Assembly (NCBI GenBank): GCA_029931535.1
Contig: JAQPZY010001164.1
Location: 1,284,501-1,348,500 of the forward strand
Source of the DNA: Margaritifera margaritifera
Taxonomy: Eukaryota; Mollusca; Bivalvia; Unionida; Margaritiferidae
Direction of reading: 5' to 3'
DNA: 64,000 nucleotides
Position numbers and translations under genes: made by a program. Below are positions 12,254-23,300 of this stretch, piece by piece. The notes below the pieces were generated by a model. The model was given only the letters and a program-made list of their open reading frames with translations. It searched no databases and was not told the origin of the DNA. Positions within the stretch are counted from its first letter, which is position 1; every line of letters begins with the position of its first letter.

Positions 12254-12742
12254 CTGAATATAGTTAGTAAAAATAAAGAATGAGGTCAATTTCTATGAGG
12301 TTTAGTTTTCAAAGACAATACATAATTGTTCTTTATGACAATGAAATCCGATCCTTTCGATCAACAAGAGTCGAACCCTTTTTATTTTTTTCGATCGAAA
12401 ACAATCCCTAAAATAGTTTGGGCCAAAGGTGCGGTGGAACGATTCATAATAAAACTGGTGCATACAATATCCTCTAGCTTTTCGCAGCTACGTTTAGTTC
12501 CAACCTTCGAATTTTCTCTATGCTTCAAAAAGCATGGGATTAATAATATTTTTTACATAGAGCTACTCTCCATTTTTTCAGCGAAACCCCGTCACATGCA
12601 AGCAAAATCAAATAATATCTTGATAATGAATGATTACAGCAAACTATTTCTTTTCCTCAGGAAAATAAAAATAAAAAAAATACCGAGAAAACTTATTTTA
12701 AACGGAACAAATTACGTCCATATTGAGTATTTTTCCACTTAC

Positions 12743-12839
12743 TTTGAATTCTGCCAGATTATTTGACAATTTCTGCCTGTGTGTAAATTCATTAGCAGGA
12801 GGACATGTTTTGCTCTCAATAATGCATGGATTTTCCAGG
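12743..12839 (-). CDS. Integrin beta exon: specificity-determining loop
   Basis: This exon has no useful ATG and was found by splice logic. A TTTCAAATTTAG acceptor precedes 97 nt ending at a GTAAGT donor. It encodes LENPCIIESKTCPPANEFTH then RQKLSNNLAEFK. In the family this is the 'L-x-N-P-C-x(6)-C' specificity-determining loop of the beta-I domain. Cys200 and Cys207 enclose six residues (IIESKT), the same spacing as I recall for beta3. The rest of the block normally reads PF-x-Y/F-K; here PPANEFTH is divergent. The exon begins at phase 2 and ends at phase 0. Confidence 0.88.
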
Positions 12840-13275
12840 CTAAATTTGAAAGAAAAGCAGCATTAGTCTACGAGTAATTGAAGGCATGAACATTTTTCAT
12901 CTCCTCTAAATGTTTTGCTAATAAAACTGACCTAAAGCTGCATCAGAAGAAGAGCAATTGAATTCTGATTATTCAAGTCATCCGGTGATATAACAATAAT
13001 TTGTAACGTCTATAGTAATTCAAGTTCAAATTATCAGGAAAGGTCTGCGGTGGCAAAGTCATGGAAACATAATAATTATACTAATAATGAGGACTTTGTA
13101 TAGCTCCTAATCTTTAGAAGCTCTAAGCGCTTTACAACATTATATAACACCTAAAAAAACCATATATAATGATATGATTACGAAAAGAAAGAAAAAATAA
13201 AACCAAACACCATGAAATTAGAAAACAAAAACATGCTGAAAATAGTTGAGGTAAGAAAACATTAAGTCTTTAGAT
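12840..13275. other. Intron sequence with a LINE/SINE-like tail
   Basis: It contains 'gctctaagcgctttacaaca' near 13119-13138, a phrase common at tails of invertebrate retroposons as I remember them. It lies 140 bp beyond the LINE ORF end at 13276, so it may be the 3' end of that element. Confidence 0.35.
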
Positions 13276-13500
13276 CTATTCTTGCAGTCGAAATAGGTGC
13301 GTTTTAAGAGCACTCTTGAATGAGATCACTGTGTCTTTGTGACTAAGTTCAGTGGACAATTCGTTCCCCGTTGCTGGGCCCTGGTATGCAAAAGAACGCT
13401 GTCCGTATGACTTCATTTTGATATTGGGAATAATGAGAATACGGTTGTTGGAAGAGGAGCGTAAGTATCTTGCTGGTGTGTACACATGGGTGAGGTGAGA
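13276..13500 (-). pseudogene. Non-LTR retrotransposon, ORF2 C-terminal fragment
   Basis: The minus-strand frame reads YGQRSFAYQGPATGNELSTE then LSHKDTVISFKSALKTHLF. This is the classic C-terminus of invertebrate LINE reverse transcriptases ('R-S-F-x-x-x-x-P-x-x-W-N-x-L-P ... F-K-x-x-L-K-T-x-L-F'). The Trp of 'LWNxLP' is Gly. No upstream RT is present, so this is a 5'-truncated copy, which is normal for LINEs. It lies antisense-free within the integrin intron (same strand as the gene). Confidence 0.8.
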
Positions 13501-13985
13501 TAGGTATGACTATGAAGCAGATAAATAAAACATGACTATGAAGCAGATAAATAAAACAATTGGATTATTTTAGTTCGAATAGGAAATTTCTATTCTATCA
13601 ATACAAAAAAAGCTATACATAAATTAAATTTATATGAACTCCCCAAGAACTTGGTGAATCGGAAGACTGTACACAGTTGTAGGTATTGGTAGATAAGAAC
13701 TATCCTATGTCACAATGGTTATCACAGGATCCAAATTTCAGCAGTTATACAAAACGTTTCTAAGAAAATTAGTCATGTAAAGCATTCGTTTGTGTAGCAA
13801 TAAGCTGCATTGCAAGATATATACATGCTGAACCAAACTATCCAAATAAACAAAATTGGAATTGAACAGTTGCAACGGCTTGTGCACCTCTAACAAAGGA
13901 AGATTACTATTTCAATAAACTGTAAACAGATATTTATTTTTTGTAAGTCAGTGTAATCGATCTGAGAGACAATAGCTTTGAAAGA

Positions 13986-13996
13986 AATAATAATAA

Positions 13997-14043
<47 letters not shown>

Positions 14044-14110
14044 GGAAGAAGAAGGAGAAGCAGAAGAAGAAGAAGAAGAAGAAGAAGAAGAAGAAGAAGA
14101 AGAAGAAGAA
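13986..14110. repeat. Compound microsatellite (ATA)n then (GAA)n
   Basis: ATA repeats run to about 14043, then an uninterrupted purine stretch of GAA-type repeats to about 14110. The predicted poly-Leu/Ile ORF over it is spurious. Confidence 0.95.
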
Positions 14111-14414
14111 TGATATTATTCCAGAGGGTGCAAGTCATTTAGCTAAATATTAGCTGATCTTTCATGAGGTCTTCAAGCACATACTGTATTCTATGCATCT
14201 ATAACTATTTATAAAAAGGAAATAAAGAATGTCTTCTTTCGTGTAGTTATTAACAAAACGTTATGACATTCATTAGGCAATCTCTTATCATCACAAAATC
14301 AGGTTTTGTTGGTTACATTTCCTTATATCGTCAGGAATTGTTTTGTTATTATCATGCATTTATTGTCTTTTTTCTAATTTATTATTTTGCCATATTTATT
14401 TTAATCCGAAAATA

Positions 14415-14480
14415 CAGTCAAACCTGTCCTAAAGAGCTACGTCTCCAATGTTACAAAAATAGAATTGAACGATAGGTGGT
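14415..14480 (+). mobile_element. Tigger/pogo-type terminal repeat fragment
   Basis: 'CAGTCAAACCTGTCCTAAAG' preceded by TA matches the terminal repeat style of Tigger/pogo DNA transposons and their MITEs. A relative with both ends is at 16403-16581. Only one end was found here. Confidence 0.5.
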
Positions 14481-16103
14481 GGCTTAACAGAGGTTCATTT
14501 CTATCATAAAGTAGTTGATAGGAAAAACTGGCTGTGCAATGTCTTTATTGTTGGGCTGGTGTTTTGAGCGTGCGGCAAGGTTACTGGTATTACCTGAATA
14601 CATCTGGACCATTTTGCAGAATCTGCATATGGTTTTGTTTCTAACTTTGCAATGCCTTTGCAATTATTTGACTTTTGAAACCAGGGGGATTTTCAGATAT
14701 GAGCCTTAAATACAACTGATGGGTTGACGTTTCAGATTTTGTCCATCATTTTGGTCTTACCAAAACATTATGGGATCTGAAGTCTTTTTATTTTTTTGGA
14801 GTCAGTGTGATGGAGCTTTTCATGTGGCTTTAAAATCTACAAACTATATTCTATACCTGAATTTGTAATAAAAAATGGAAATTACTAATATATGAATCTT
14901 TTATCATTTTACGTAACCATTTCTGACTTAAAATGATTCTGTTTCGTCACTGAAACTGGTGATTGCTGTTGCTATATCAACGAACCAGAACAAGTCCCAA
15001 ATCGGTAATACTTTTATTGAAGAGACATACAGCTCTCCAATGTCTTTTCTTTTTTCTCAGCTTTAATTAATGCATATCCTGATGCATCAGCTTCTAGTGC
15101 TACTACATCCATCTACTGTCACACTTGCGACGGAATATATATTAGAATATTCAGGCAGTAGTACAGAGATCAATGGAGTATTTCGTCATAGAAAATATCA
15201 CGATGCCGATACAAATCGATGAAAAGTACCACCTCTAGGAATTAACGCCACATGGCTCAGTGAGTGACAAATTCGCATTCACAATTCTTGTGACAACTGG
15301 TCAAAACAACGCTCAGTAGATCGTTTACATACGCGAAGTACACGCAGAATATCTCTCTGCAATCCATATCGAATTTACTTTATGTATGCAAGGTGTACTT
15401 AACTTGTACATGCACCCATAAAAGGGCTTGTAAATATGCGTAATTTAACATCTTAAATATGACCTTACTTAGTAATATTTGAATAAACACAGAAGATTAT
15501 TTAGAGAACAAATGATGTGTACATAGCTTTAAACTAGATATAGATTTGTTGACGAATTTTGCCGCGAGGAAGTTGAAAGTTAGAAAACAAAGAAATCTCC
15601 CTGAAAAGTTTAACCGTTCACTCATAAAGAAAAATAAGATGTATCGTTATTCAAGATTGGTACCTGGAACAAACGTCTAGAGATAGTAACGTCTATCAAC
15701 GTTAACAAACCGTCAACATAACCCAAATGCATTGCATCTTTAGAACTTGTCTTTATATTTCTTTCAAAGCATGTAATTGCCATATGCTATATCAATTCTT
15801 CGAATAAGACTTGACTAAACTCAGATAAAAAAAATAACCTTTAAAACAATTAAAATATAACATTATTTCTAAGTTTATAAAAAAGTTTTATTTAAGCATT
15901 TTCGCTGAGTTAACTCTCTTTTTGTACAATAGCTTCAGAAGTGTAAGAAAAATATATAAAAAATATTTGTAAAAATATTTTCCATTTTTGTTTCTTGAAT
16001 AATTGTTGTTGTAATGGTTTTGAAGCACTTCACATCTTTTTGGTGTGGCTTACATATCCAGATCGGTTTACAAAAGTTAAAAATAAAATATTGTTATACT
16101 CAC
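14481..16103. other. Intron sequence, no gene recognised
   Basis: The intron between the 16104 and 12839 exons. AT-rich, with no further repeat or ORF of note seen. Confidence 0.4.
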
Positions 16104-16200
16104 TATTCTTTCGTTGTAAAGGAGTATGGTGACATTCTTTTGTCAATAAATGTTCCAAATCCAATGAGTATATTGGACGTAAATCCTTTCATATCTTCCA
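16104..16200 (-). CDS. Integrin beta exon: beta-I domain (GFGxFVDK block)
   Basis: This 97-nt exon has an excellent acceptor (TTTTTCCCTTTTTCAG) and donor (GTGAGT). The first two bases complete Leu with the preceding exon. It encodes EDMKGFTSNILIGFGTFIDK then RMSPYSFTTKE. 'I-G-F-G-x-F-V-D-K-x-x-x-P-Y' is an integrin beta signature. Asp182 corresponds to the synergistic metal site (SyMBS) Asp and is kept. The exon ends with two bases that join the next exon to make Tyr. Confidence 0.92.
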
Positions 16201-16402
16201 CTGAAAAAGGGAAAAACTCCTGTGATGTAACATCATTAGCGTCATCACTATCCTATTAATAATTCATACGTGTACGTTCGTTTGAATCATTATGTTGACT
16301 TGTCCTTTTAAATATTATAAAATGTGTACATGAGAATGCAATTCACCTTTCGTGTTTGGTTCATTAGTATTCTCTTAGTTTAAAAAACTCTGCAAAACAC
16401 TG

Positions 16403-16581
16403 CAGTGAAACCTGTCTTAACGGACATCTCCGTATAAAATACTCTTGCCCATAACATACAGCATTTAAAACTCCATTTAATGAATTTCATTGTAATGTTC
16501 AACATATATATTAGGGGCACCTGCCCATAATGGATAGATTGTTGCCATCCATTCCATCCACATTATGGACAGATTTTACTG
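16403..16581. mobile_element. Tigger/pogo-type MITE, about 180 bp
   Basis: The left end 'CAGTGAAACCTGTCTTAACG' and the right end, reverse-complemented 'CAGTAAAATCTGTCCATAAT', are imperfect terminal inverted repeats. The right end is followed by TA. There is no transposase inside. It lies in the integrin intron 5' of the 16104-16200 exon. Confidence 0.65.
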
Positions 16582-17372
16582 TATTGATAAAAAAGTAATA
16601 TGTTTTTTAAATGTTTGGAGCATTGAAGGGTTACTATGGTGATAAGTCTATGGCAATTTAGTCTTGCAATGATCCAAAGTTGATTACTTGACTTTTGTCA
16701 TACGATATATTTAACCGTTCTCCACAACTGATAAACCTGTTCTCTTTAACATGATAAAAACTTGCACAAGATCTTGAGATTCATAGTGGAGAGATTTTAA
16801 TTAAAATTCAAAACGGCTTCGGAAGTTGCATTCCTTATTACTGTATCCATGTTCACGGCTCACACTCTTAAGAACTAATTAGATTTGTGGTTGCAAAACA
16901 CGCATGCTGTTAGTACAAACCAAACAAACCAAAACATCCAAGTCCAAAAGTTACAAAAATTATAAAAATGTGAAAACATTCTATAATGGCATGAAGATCT
17001 GATCAAGTCATCAACATATCCATGTAAACATGTGTACCAAATTGAAGATGTCTAACACTAATGTTTTTGCCTAATCTTGCTAACAAGGTTTTGCCAAGAA
17101 AGTCTAAGTATACATAAGTTGAAAATTATGCACACAAATAAAAAAAGGAAAAATTACCGTTTTTTGATAAAAACGTCTCTGAACGGATGGACAGAGAGGG
17201 CCAAATCAAGAATGCAGTGAGGGTACAACAATTTTCCCATAGTTTCCATTGGAGCGGAAAGGGAAATTAATTTGTTTTGAAGATAAATGTATTATGTCCA
17301 TTGTTTTCATATAAATATAACAATATACAAATGGATGTTTTACTAAGGATGATAGGACCGTCCAATACTCGT
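16582..17372. other. Intron sequence, no gene recognised
   Basis: AT-rich. 'gaacggatggacagagagggcc' near 17180 resembles the end of the 7.2-8.7 kb satellite array and may be a relic of the same repeat. Confidence 0.35.
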
Positions 17373-17572
17373 ATTGCTGCTGCTGATGATGATGATGCTG
17401 GAAACAACAAGGATGATGAGGAGAAGAAGGTGATTATGGTAACGATGATAATGATAATTATGACAATAATTAAGTGATAACAGTGATGATGATAACGAAA
17501 ACGACCTTGATGATGATGATGATGATGATGATAGTGATGATGATAATGATGATCATGATGATGATAATTATT
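17373..17572. repeat. GAT/ATG-rich microsatellite
   Basis: Imperfect gat/atg triplets with gac and aat variants, ending 11 bp before the donor side of the MIDAS exon. Met/Asp-rich ORFs on the plus strand are artefacts. Confidence 0.9.
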
Positions 17573-17583
17573 TCAGCACTCAC

Positions 17584-17715
17584 ACAGAGACTCAACAACA
17601 TTTTCAAGCGTCTTCAGCTTCTCTTTCATGGTAACGCTCATGTCAAGGACGAAGTACATATCGACCGGCAAGTTTTCTGCCACTCGGTACGTGAGTGAGA
17701 AGTTAAATTTCATAC
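17584..17715 (-). CDS. Integrin beta exon: hybrid/beta-I junction with MIDAS loop
   Basis: This 132-nt exon has a TATATTTAG acceptor and a GTGAGT donor. It encodes MKFNFSLTYRVAENLPVDMY then FVLDMSVTMKEKLKTLENVV. '[21 protein letters not shown]' is the usual form in family members, so this is the entry into the beta-I domain. Residues of the MIDAS loop are Asp143, Ser145 and Thr147 (normally D-x-S-x-S). The following ADMIDAS acidic pair, normally Asp-Asp, is Glu150-Lys151. The NFS sequon is at the start. The donor lies against ATA/GAT-rich simple repeats. Confidence 0.92.
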
Positions 17716-17729
17716 CTAAATATACAGAG

Positions 17730-17743
17730 ATAATAATAATAAT

Positions 17744-17793
<50 letters not shown>
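17730..17793. repeat. (ATA)n microsatellite
   Basis: It begins about 15 bp upstream (minus-strand sense) of the MIDAS exon acceptor, so length change here could affect the branch-point region. Confidence 0.95.
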
Positions 17794-17798
<5 letters not shown>

Positions 17799-18440
17799 GT
17801 ATTCAGCAAGAACAAGAGTTAAAAAAAAATAGATTTACAACATTCATTAAAATTATACTGAATACTTTAATGGATGGAAGATGATAGACACTCAGTGATG
17901 AGAGAAGTAAAATCAAAGATTTTTTAAAGGAAAATTAGTTTTGGAAATCAGAAAAACTTATATATGGCATACGTGTATATTTAAGGAAAAACAAACTGAA
18001 AAAACTCAACTAGTAAAAACACCATGTAAGTTATTGGCTTGTATTCTAATCCTCAGGTTAGAATTGTGATGATATGCAAATTAAACAACAACAGCTACTA
18101 CTACTATTACTACAAATACTGCTGCTGCATTCTGTTCTTGCTTGCACCGCTTGCGAAATTCACATTAGTGTATAAAACTGATACAACCTGCAAGTAAGGT
18201 ACACACAAGCGCAAAGAAATGAACTAAATACATATGTTAACCAAAAAAAAAAAAAAGAAACAAAAAAAACCAACAAAAAACAACAAACAAACAACACCAA
18301 AAACAAGCAATAATGCAAGCAAACACATGAATGTACATACACAGATATACCTACGTCCTTCAAACCTACCTACCGACATATCCTTTTAATAACAAACAAA
18401 CATATTTACATTCTAACATAAGAATTAAATTTATTTTTAC

Positions 18441-18522
18441 CTGGCCGAAGTTTGACTTTGATGTGTTGTGGATACACTTGAATGGGTGTCATGCTTGCGC
18501 TCCCACCATCTAATGCTTTGGC
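18441..18522 (-). CDS. Integrin beta exon: start of hybrid domain
   Basis: This 82-nt exon has a TACATACAG acceptor and a GTAAAA donor. It encodes AKALDGGSASMTPIQVYPQH then IKVKLRP and leaves one base. The 'Q-x-x-P-Q-x-x-x-x-x-L-R-P-G' strand is a family hallmark (hybrid domain A strand). The leftover G plus GT from the next exon makes the Gly of LRPG. The flanking intron on its 5' side begins within an ATA-type microsatellite (18540-18698). Confidence 0.9.
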
Positions 18523-18539
18523 CTGTATGTAAGTAATTA

Positions 18540-18541
18540 AT

Positions 18542-18584
<43 letters not shown>

Positions 18585-18698
18585 GTAATAATAATACTAG
18601 TAATAATAATGATAATGATAATAATAATAATAACAATAATAATAATAGTAATAATAATAATAATAATGTTAATTATAATAATAATAATAATAATATAA
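18540..18698. repeat. (ATA)n compound microsatellite
   Basis: About 160 bp of ATA repeats with occasional G, T or C changes, about 20 bp from the acceptor of the 18441-18522 exon. Confidence 0.95.
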
Positions 18699-19198
18699 AG
18701 GAACAAAAGTGATTGAATAGTCATCTATCCGTGATAAGTTTATATTTAATTACAAGGTAAGAAAGATATATCACTGAAGCGGTGAATCTAATTTAAGAAA
18801 TAACACTAGGATACTAAGTATACACATTTTAAGGAACGGAAGAGCTTATAGAAGGGTGTGTTCGAGGCTGAAATAAAATATATTTTACCACCCAAAATGA
18901 GACACAATGAATACATATATAGGTTTCATATGCATTTTGCAATGTACAGTAAAGCATATACACGTATTAGCCTAGAACACCAGAGAGCAGAAGGCTTTGA
19001 CCTCTTGAATTGGACGCTCAGCGAAGAGCGCTGTGTCCTCAGCTTATAGTTATGTATACTTACACAAATTATATCTTCAAAGTTCACTTATTGTAGAATC
19101 TATTGAACTGATCAATGAATTGAATTAAAGCTTCTACTGTTCATTTAAAACAGGAGTTAAATAATAATTTGAGATGTAAATATAGTGTACTACTATAC

Positions 19199-19309
19199 CT
19201 CCATAGTTTCATTGTCATTCAAAGGAAAAGTTATATTAGTACATCCCTTTTCTCTAAGATCTTCAGGTATACTACAGCGAATGCCACTTGCCTTATAATT
19301 GCTGAAATC
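19199..19309 (-). CDS. Integrin beta exon: PSI domain, second half
   Basis: This 111-nt, phase 0-0 exon encodes 37 residues after a TTGACAG acceptor and before a GTATAG donor. DFSNYKASGIRCSIPEDLRE followed by KGC is the family's 'R-C-D-x-x-x-x-L-x-x-x-G-C' block that closes the PSI domain. Two sequons are visible, NIT and NET. It continues in frame into the hybrid-domain exon at 18522-18441. Confidence 0.9.
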
Positions 19310-20145
19310 CTGTCAATTGTGAAAAAAGTTATACTGTTGGTCCTCTGAACAACACAGCATTTCAAATATCCATAAAGTAATTCTTCATTAACATCAGTCA
19401 CGTTGCATTATTAATAATAATAAAATAAATTCTTTTAAACATACTTATAATGATAACAACAATGTCAATGATGATGATCATAACAATAATCAAGATTATA
19501 ATATAAATTGTAAACTGTTGCTATGGAAATGAATAATGAAATAAATAAATAAATAGCCAATACATATATAAATAGCAATATTGATTTATACATAAATTCT
19601 ACAAAATTTTTATGTGGCATATGACTAGTAATACAGTCTTTCAAACAGGTGTTCGGAATGGACTTTATACACATAAAAACACAGCATAAAAATAAGATAG
19701 ACATTTTTATGAACAAGTAAGATGTTGTTTGATTCAAAGACTGAGTTAAATTTGTTATGATTGTAACTAAGAGGATTCCTTATAAATGAACATTAGAAAC
19801 AATTCTTAATCCACAACATTTCACATTGGTAATCAATCACTAATATATAATTTAAAATTTGAGTAATCTAAATTTCGTCTAAGGTTAATTGACTCAGCGA
19901 TTCTGGTGCAAAGGTGCTCAGAATTAAATACTATATATTTTCAATTTTCAAGGATAAAGAAATACACTTTTATTTTATTAAATCGTCATTATTCATATTT
20001 TTCGATTTTACTCACTTATCCATTTATCTATCCTTGTTTCTAAAGATCAGCAAGTTCAGAACCCCTTATACCACAAACCTCGTTATAACACCAATTTTGT
20101 ATGTGAACCCATGTAATACGTAAGTAGTGTAGGCTATATACTTAC

Positions 20146-20249
20146 TGCATCGGTACAGAAGGCACACCCTGGGTTTGTGGTAATACATTGATCGCAATCT
20201 ACTTGCTGGTTACACAAGTTTTTCAGACTGCTGGAGTTCAAGACAATGC
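20146..20249 (-). CDS. Integrin beta exon: PSI domain, first half
   Basis: This 104-nt exon has a CCTTTAG acceptor and a GTAAGT donor. It begins with two bases completing a split codon, then encodes 34 residues with the cysteine pattern of the integrin PSI (plexin-semaphorin-integrin) domain: NLCNQQVDCDQCITTNPGCA followed by FCTDA. The CxxCI, PGCxFC spacing is typical of the family, where it anchors the head to the stalk by disulfides. The N-glycosylation sequon NSS lies near the start. It ends in phase 0 and joins directly to the 19309-19199 exon. Confidence 0.9.
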
Positions 20250-20332
20250 CTAAAGGAAAAATACTTGTTTGTAAGATCCTATCCATGTCCTAGAAGTAAG
20301 CAATCCAATCTGTCTTCTTGTCAGTAGTAATA

Positions 20333-23300
20333 GGAGACGATCGCAGGACAGAAATGACCCTCGGGTACAATGGGAATTTACATTACCCTCTAGGAACAAT
20401 GGCAATTTAACGTGAGTTCATATGCTCACATTAATTGACCTTTGAGTAACAAGGGGAATTGGACATTAGTCCATAGGTTGAAAATTAGTATAACCTTATC
20501 CTGACAAGGGGAAATATAAAGTGAAAACGTCCATAGTTTTAATATTGTGAGCTACTATATAGAGGATAGTGGAATTTAACATTAGTCCATAGGACTAATA
20601 TTAGTATGGTCCGATGCCGACAAGGGGAATTTAATCCAAACTCATTTGAAAGGGTGTTATGGTACGTAATGGTAAGTTATCCTTACAAACAAACACACTT
20701 TTCTTATATTATCTAACCCTGGAACGAAAGGCAAATTTTGGTTTCAGGTGTGTTGCAAAATACCCAATGTCAGTGCTACATCAATCAATTTTGGTTCTTC
20801 ACTTCGTTAGAAATGTACTGTTTTTATTGTGTCGCCCTAGATTTAATACACTCACCGACATGCTCTAAATTGTGGCTTCAATAAACATTGGTAGAGAGTG
20901 TGTTGAAAAATATCCAATGTTAATAATGTATGTGATAAGTTTGGTTCAGTTTGTTACAAACGTACTGTTCTTCCTTTTGTATTCCCCTAGATTCGATGTG
21001 CTCGCTAACCTGTTACAATCCACAATGCACTGTATGTGAAAAAGACAGCAAGACATTGTTACACTGTCAAAAATGGTCAGAATCTGGCCTAATATACAAT
21101 TTTCCTATACTTTAATGGAGTTATATGATCTTTTATTTTTATTTTTTTTATTTTTTAAACAGCAAATAACATGCATTATTTTGTTACTTGCCTGCTTGCT
21201 CGAGAGAGCAAACCATTTGGATTCTACACATTGTTACAAAAGTACTGGAGTGTTTTGTACTTATCAAGAATACAATGATCATATCCTAATTGTTAGAAAT
21301 GAGAATGAACGTTTTATATCACCCAAACAATCACTGTCTTTTTAGAGTAATCTTTAAAACTTTGAGAGGAAAGAAATTTGGATGAGTAAATTAATGCATG
21401 AAAAAGAATAAAATCGAAGGGTCAATGCAATTTTAAAATTACAGATTATGGAGACCTATTGTGTTTTAACATTACGGGTGTCACAAGATTGTGATCTCCT
21501 ATGGGAAGTTAACAGTGAAGAGTACTATAGCCTTCTATAAACATTTAATATGATTGAGAGAAGAACAAACAGACACATAATGACAGGCATTGGCATAGTT
21601 TTACAATCCAAGGTTAAATTTAATGTCAGATCAAGATTCATAGGCGATTCTATTGCAATTGTGCAATGCGCTGTATGAAAGAGACAGCGAGACATTACTT
21701 CACTGTCTGTCAAGGCCAAAATTAGGTGTAAGATAAGGTTTTATGTACTTTAAGGTTGTTATATTTTTCTGTTTGTTTTTGAAAACAGCAAACAACATAC
21801 ATTGTTCTGCTACTTGACTGATTTATTGGGAGAGCAAAACATTTTTTTTCCTTCACTTCATTACAAATGTACTGGAGTGTTGGCTCTTGTCAATAATAGA
21901 ATTTGCAAACAAAAGGAAAATGATTGTCTCCTTAAAACTAATCACAGTAGTATGAGAGAGAAAGAGATAGAGGGAGTCATTAGTGAAATCCGCACTGTAT
22001 CACACTAGGATTATTCTCATATCTAGACCGCGTGCATGTTAACCTCGAGAAAAATTCGAGCGAAAGCACACGTATACTTACACTGTCAGATTCAAGGATT
22101 TTAAATCCAAAGCTCATTTAGAGCAATTGGTCACACTAATCATTGATTTGTTTTAGTGTCTGCTTGTTCGAGTTAAAAAATCCAAGTGATCGGTAAATTT
22201 CTTGTCTGTTTTATCGACAAAATATTAAAAAGCATATACATTACTAAAACCATCCTCAATGGATATTTCGCTAGCAACGATGCTTACAGATAGCGTATAG
22301 TAGTAATACTATTCTAATCAATAATTCTACGGGCATTCACATTTTCTCCGTGAAAATGCTGAGTGAATCTAGTCACGTAAAAGAAAATGAAATTATGCGT
22401 AAGGTTGTTTGGTGCAATATTTGTGAAATTTTACCTTTACAACACTGAAAAACTGAAAAATTAAAACAAACTATTTTGAATGACTTTTTGAAGTTTTTTT
22501 TCTTTTTTCTCAACTAATTCTGTATCTAAAATATGGCATTATACCTAAGTTCTTTTTTTATAATAAATCCTTACATTATCACCCGTTATGTTGCAAACGT
22601 ACAATCTTATAATCATAAGGTTGCAAAAGTATTTCAAATATTACTTTATTGAAATGATGAACTCAAGGCCTAGGCATTTTAATCAGAGAAGCATGCCAAA
22701 ACATGCACTTCAAAAAGTCGACATTTCACTGAGTAGAAATGTCATTAGACCTAAAAATTAGCGATGCGTACAGATGCAAACTTTTTATAATTAAAGTTGC
22801 AGCTGGAGATAATAAAACAAAGTGCAAATGATAAAAGCAACAACATGGCAATTTACTGGCAAAATAAATGTTCAGTATTCGTTTATTCACTACCAGTTTG
22901 AACACCAGACCTTAATAACATTTGTGTTTCCCAGTGAATTTCATGCGCTCATTATTGCTGTTGTTTTTTTCTCTCTATTTCATCTATTTTGTATCTACCC
23001 TATGGCATGCTCTAACAGTATGCTGTAAGCAGGCTCTAGATTAATGCACATAACAAACAGAAAATGCAAGAATCTTAAAGTACACAAAACCTTATATTAT
23101 GCCAAATACGGGCTTGTTTGACAGTGTGGCAATGTCTCATTGTCGTTTTCACCAACAATAGAGTTGTCAATGAAAATGTTACTGCCTTAAATAAATTGAA
23201 TACCTTATCTTAGGTCCCATTCTGACCTTGCAGAACAATGAATGTTGTTTGCTGTTGTCCAAACCACAAAGAGAGAATGTAATTCTCCCTCTCTCTTAAA

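Noticed and set aside
12326..12766. 146-codon plus-strand ORF
   Set aside because: It overlaps the splice-bounded integrin exon 12743-12839 on the opposite strand and shows no domain; judged chance in AT-rich DNA.
13890..14138. Poly-Leu/Ile ORF
   Set aside because: Direct translation of the ATA/GAA microsatellite.
17474..17822. Met-rich and Ile-rich ORFs
   Set aside because: Products of GAT and ATA simple repeats flanking the MIDAS exon; the real coding sequence is on the minus strand.
18406..18724. Long Leu/Ile ORFs on the minus strand as whole genes
   Set aside because: Only the 18441-18522 part, bounded by splice sites, is coding; the rest is microsatellite.
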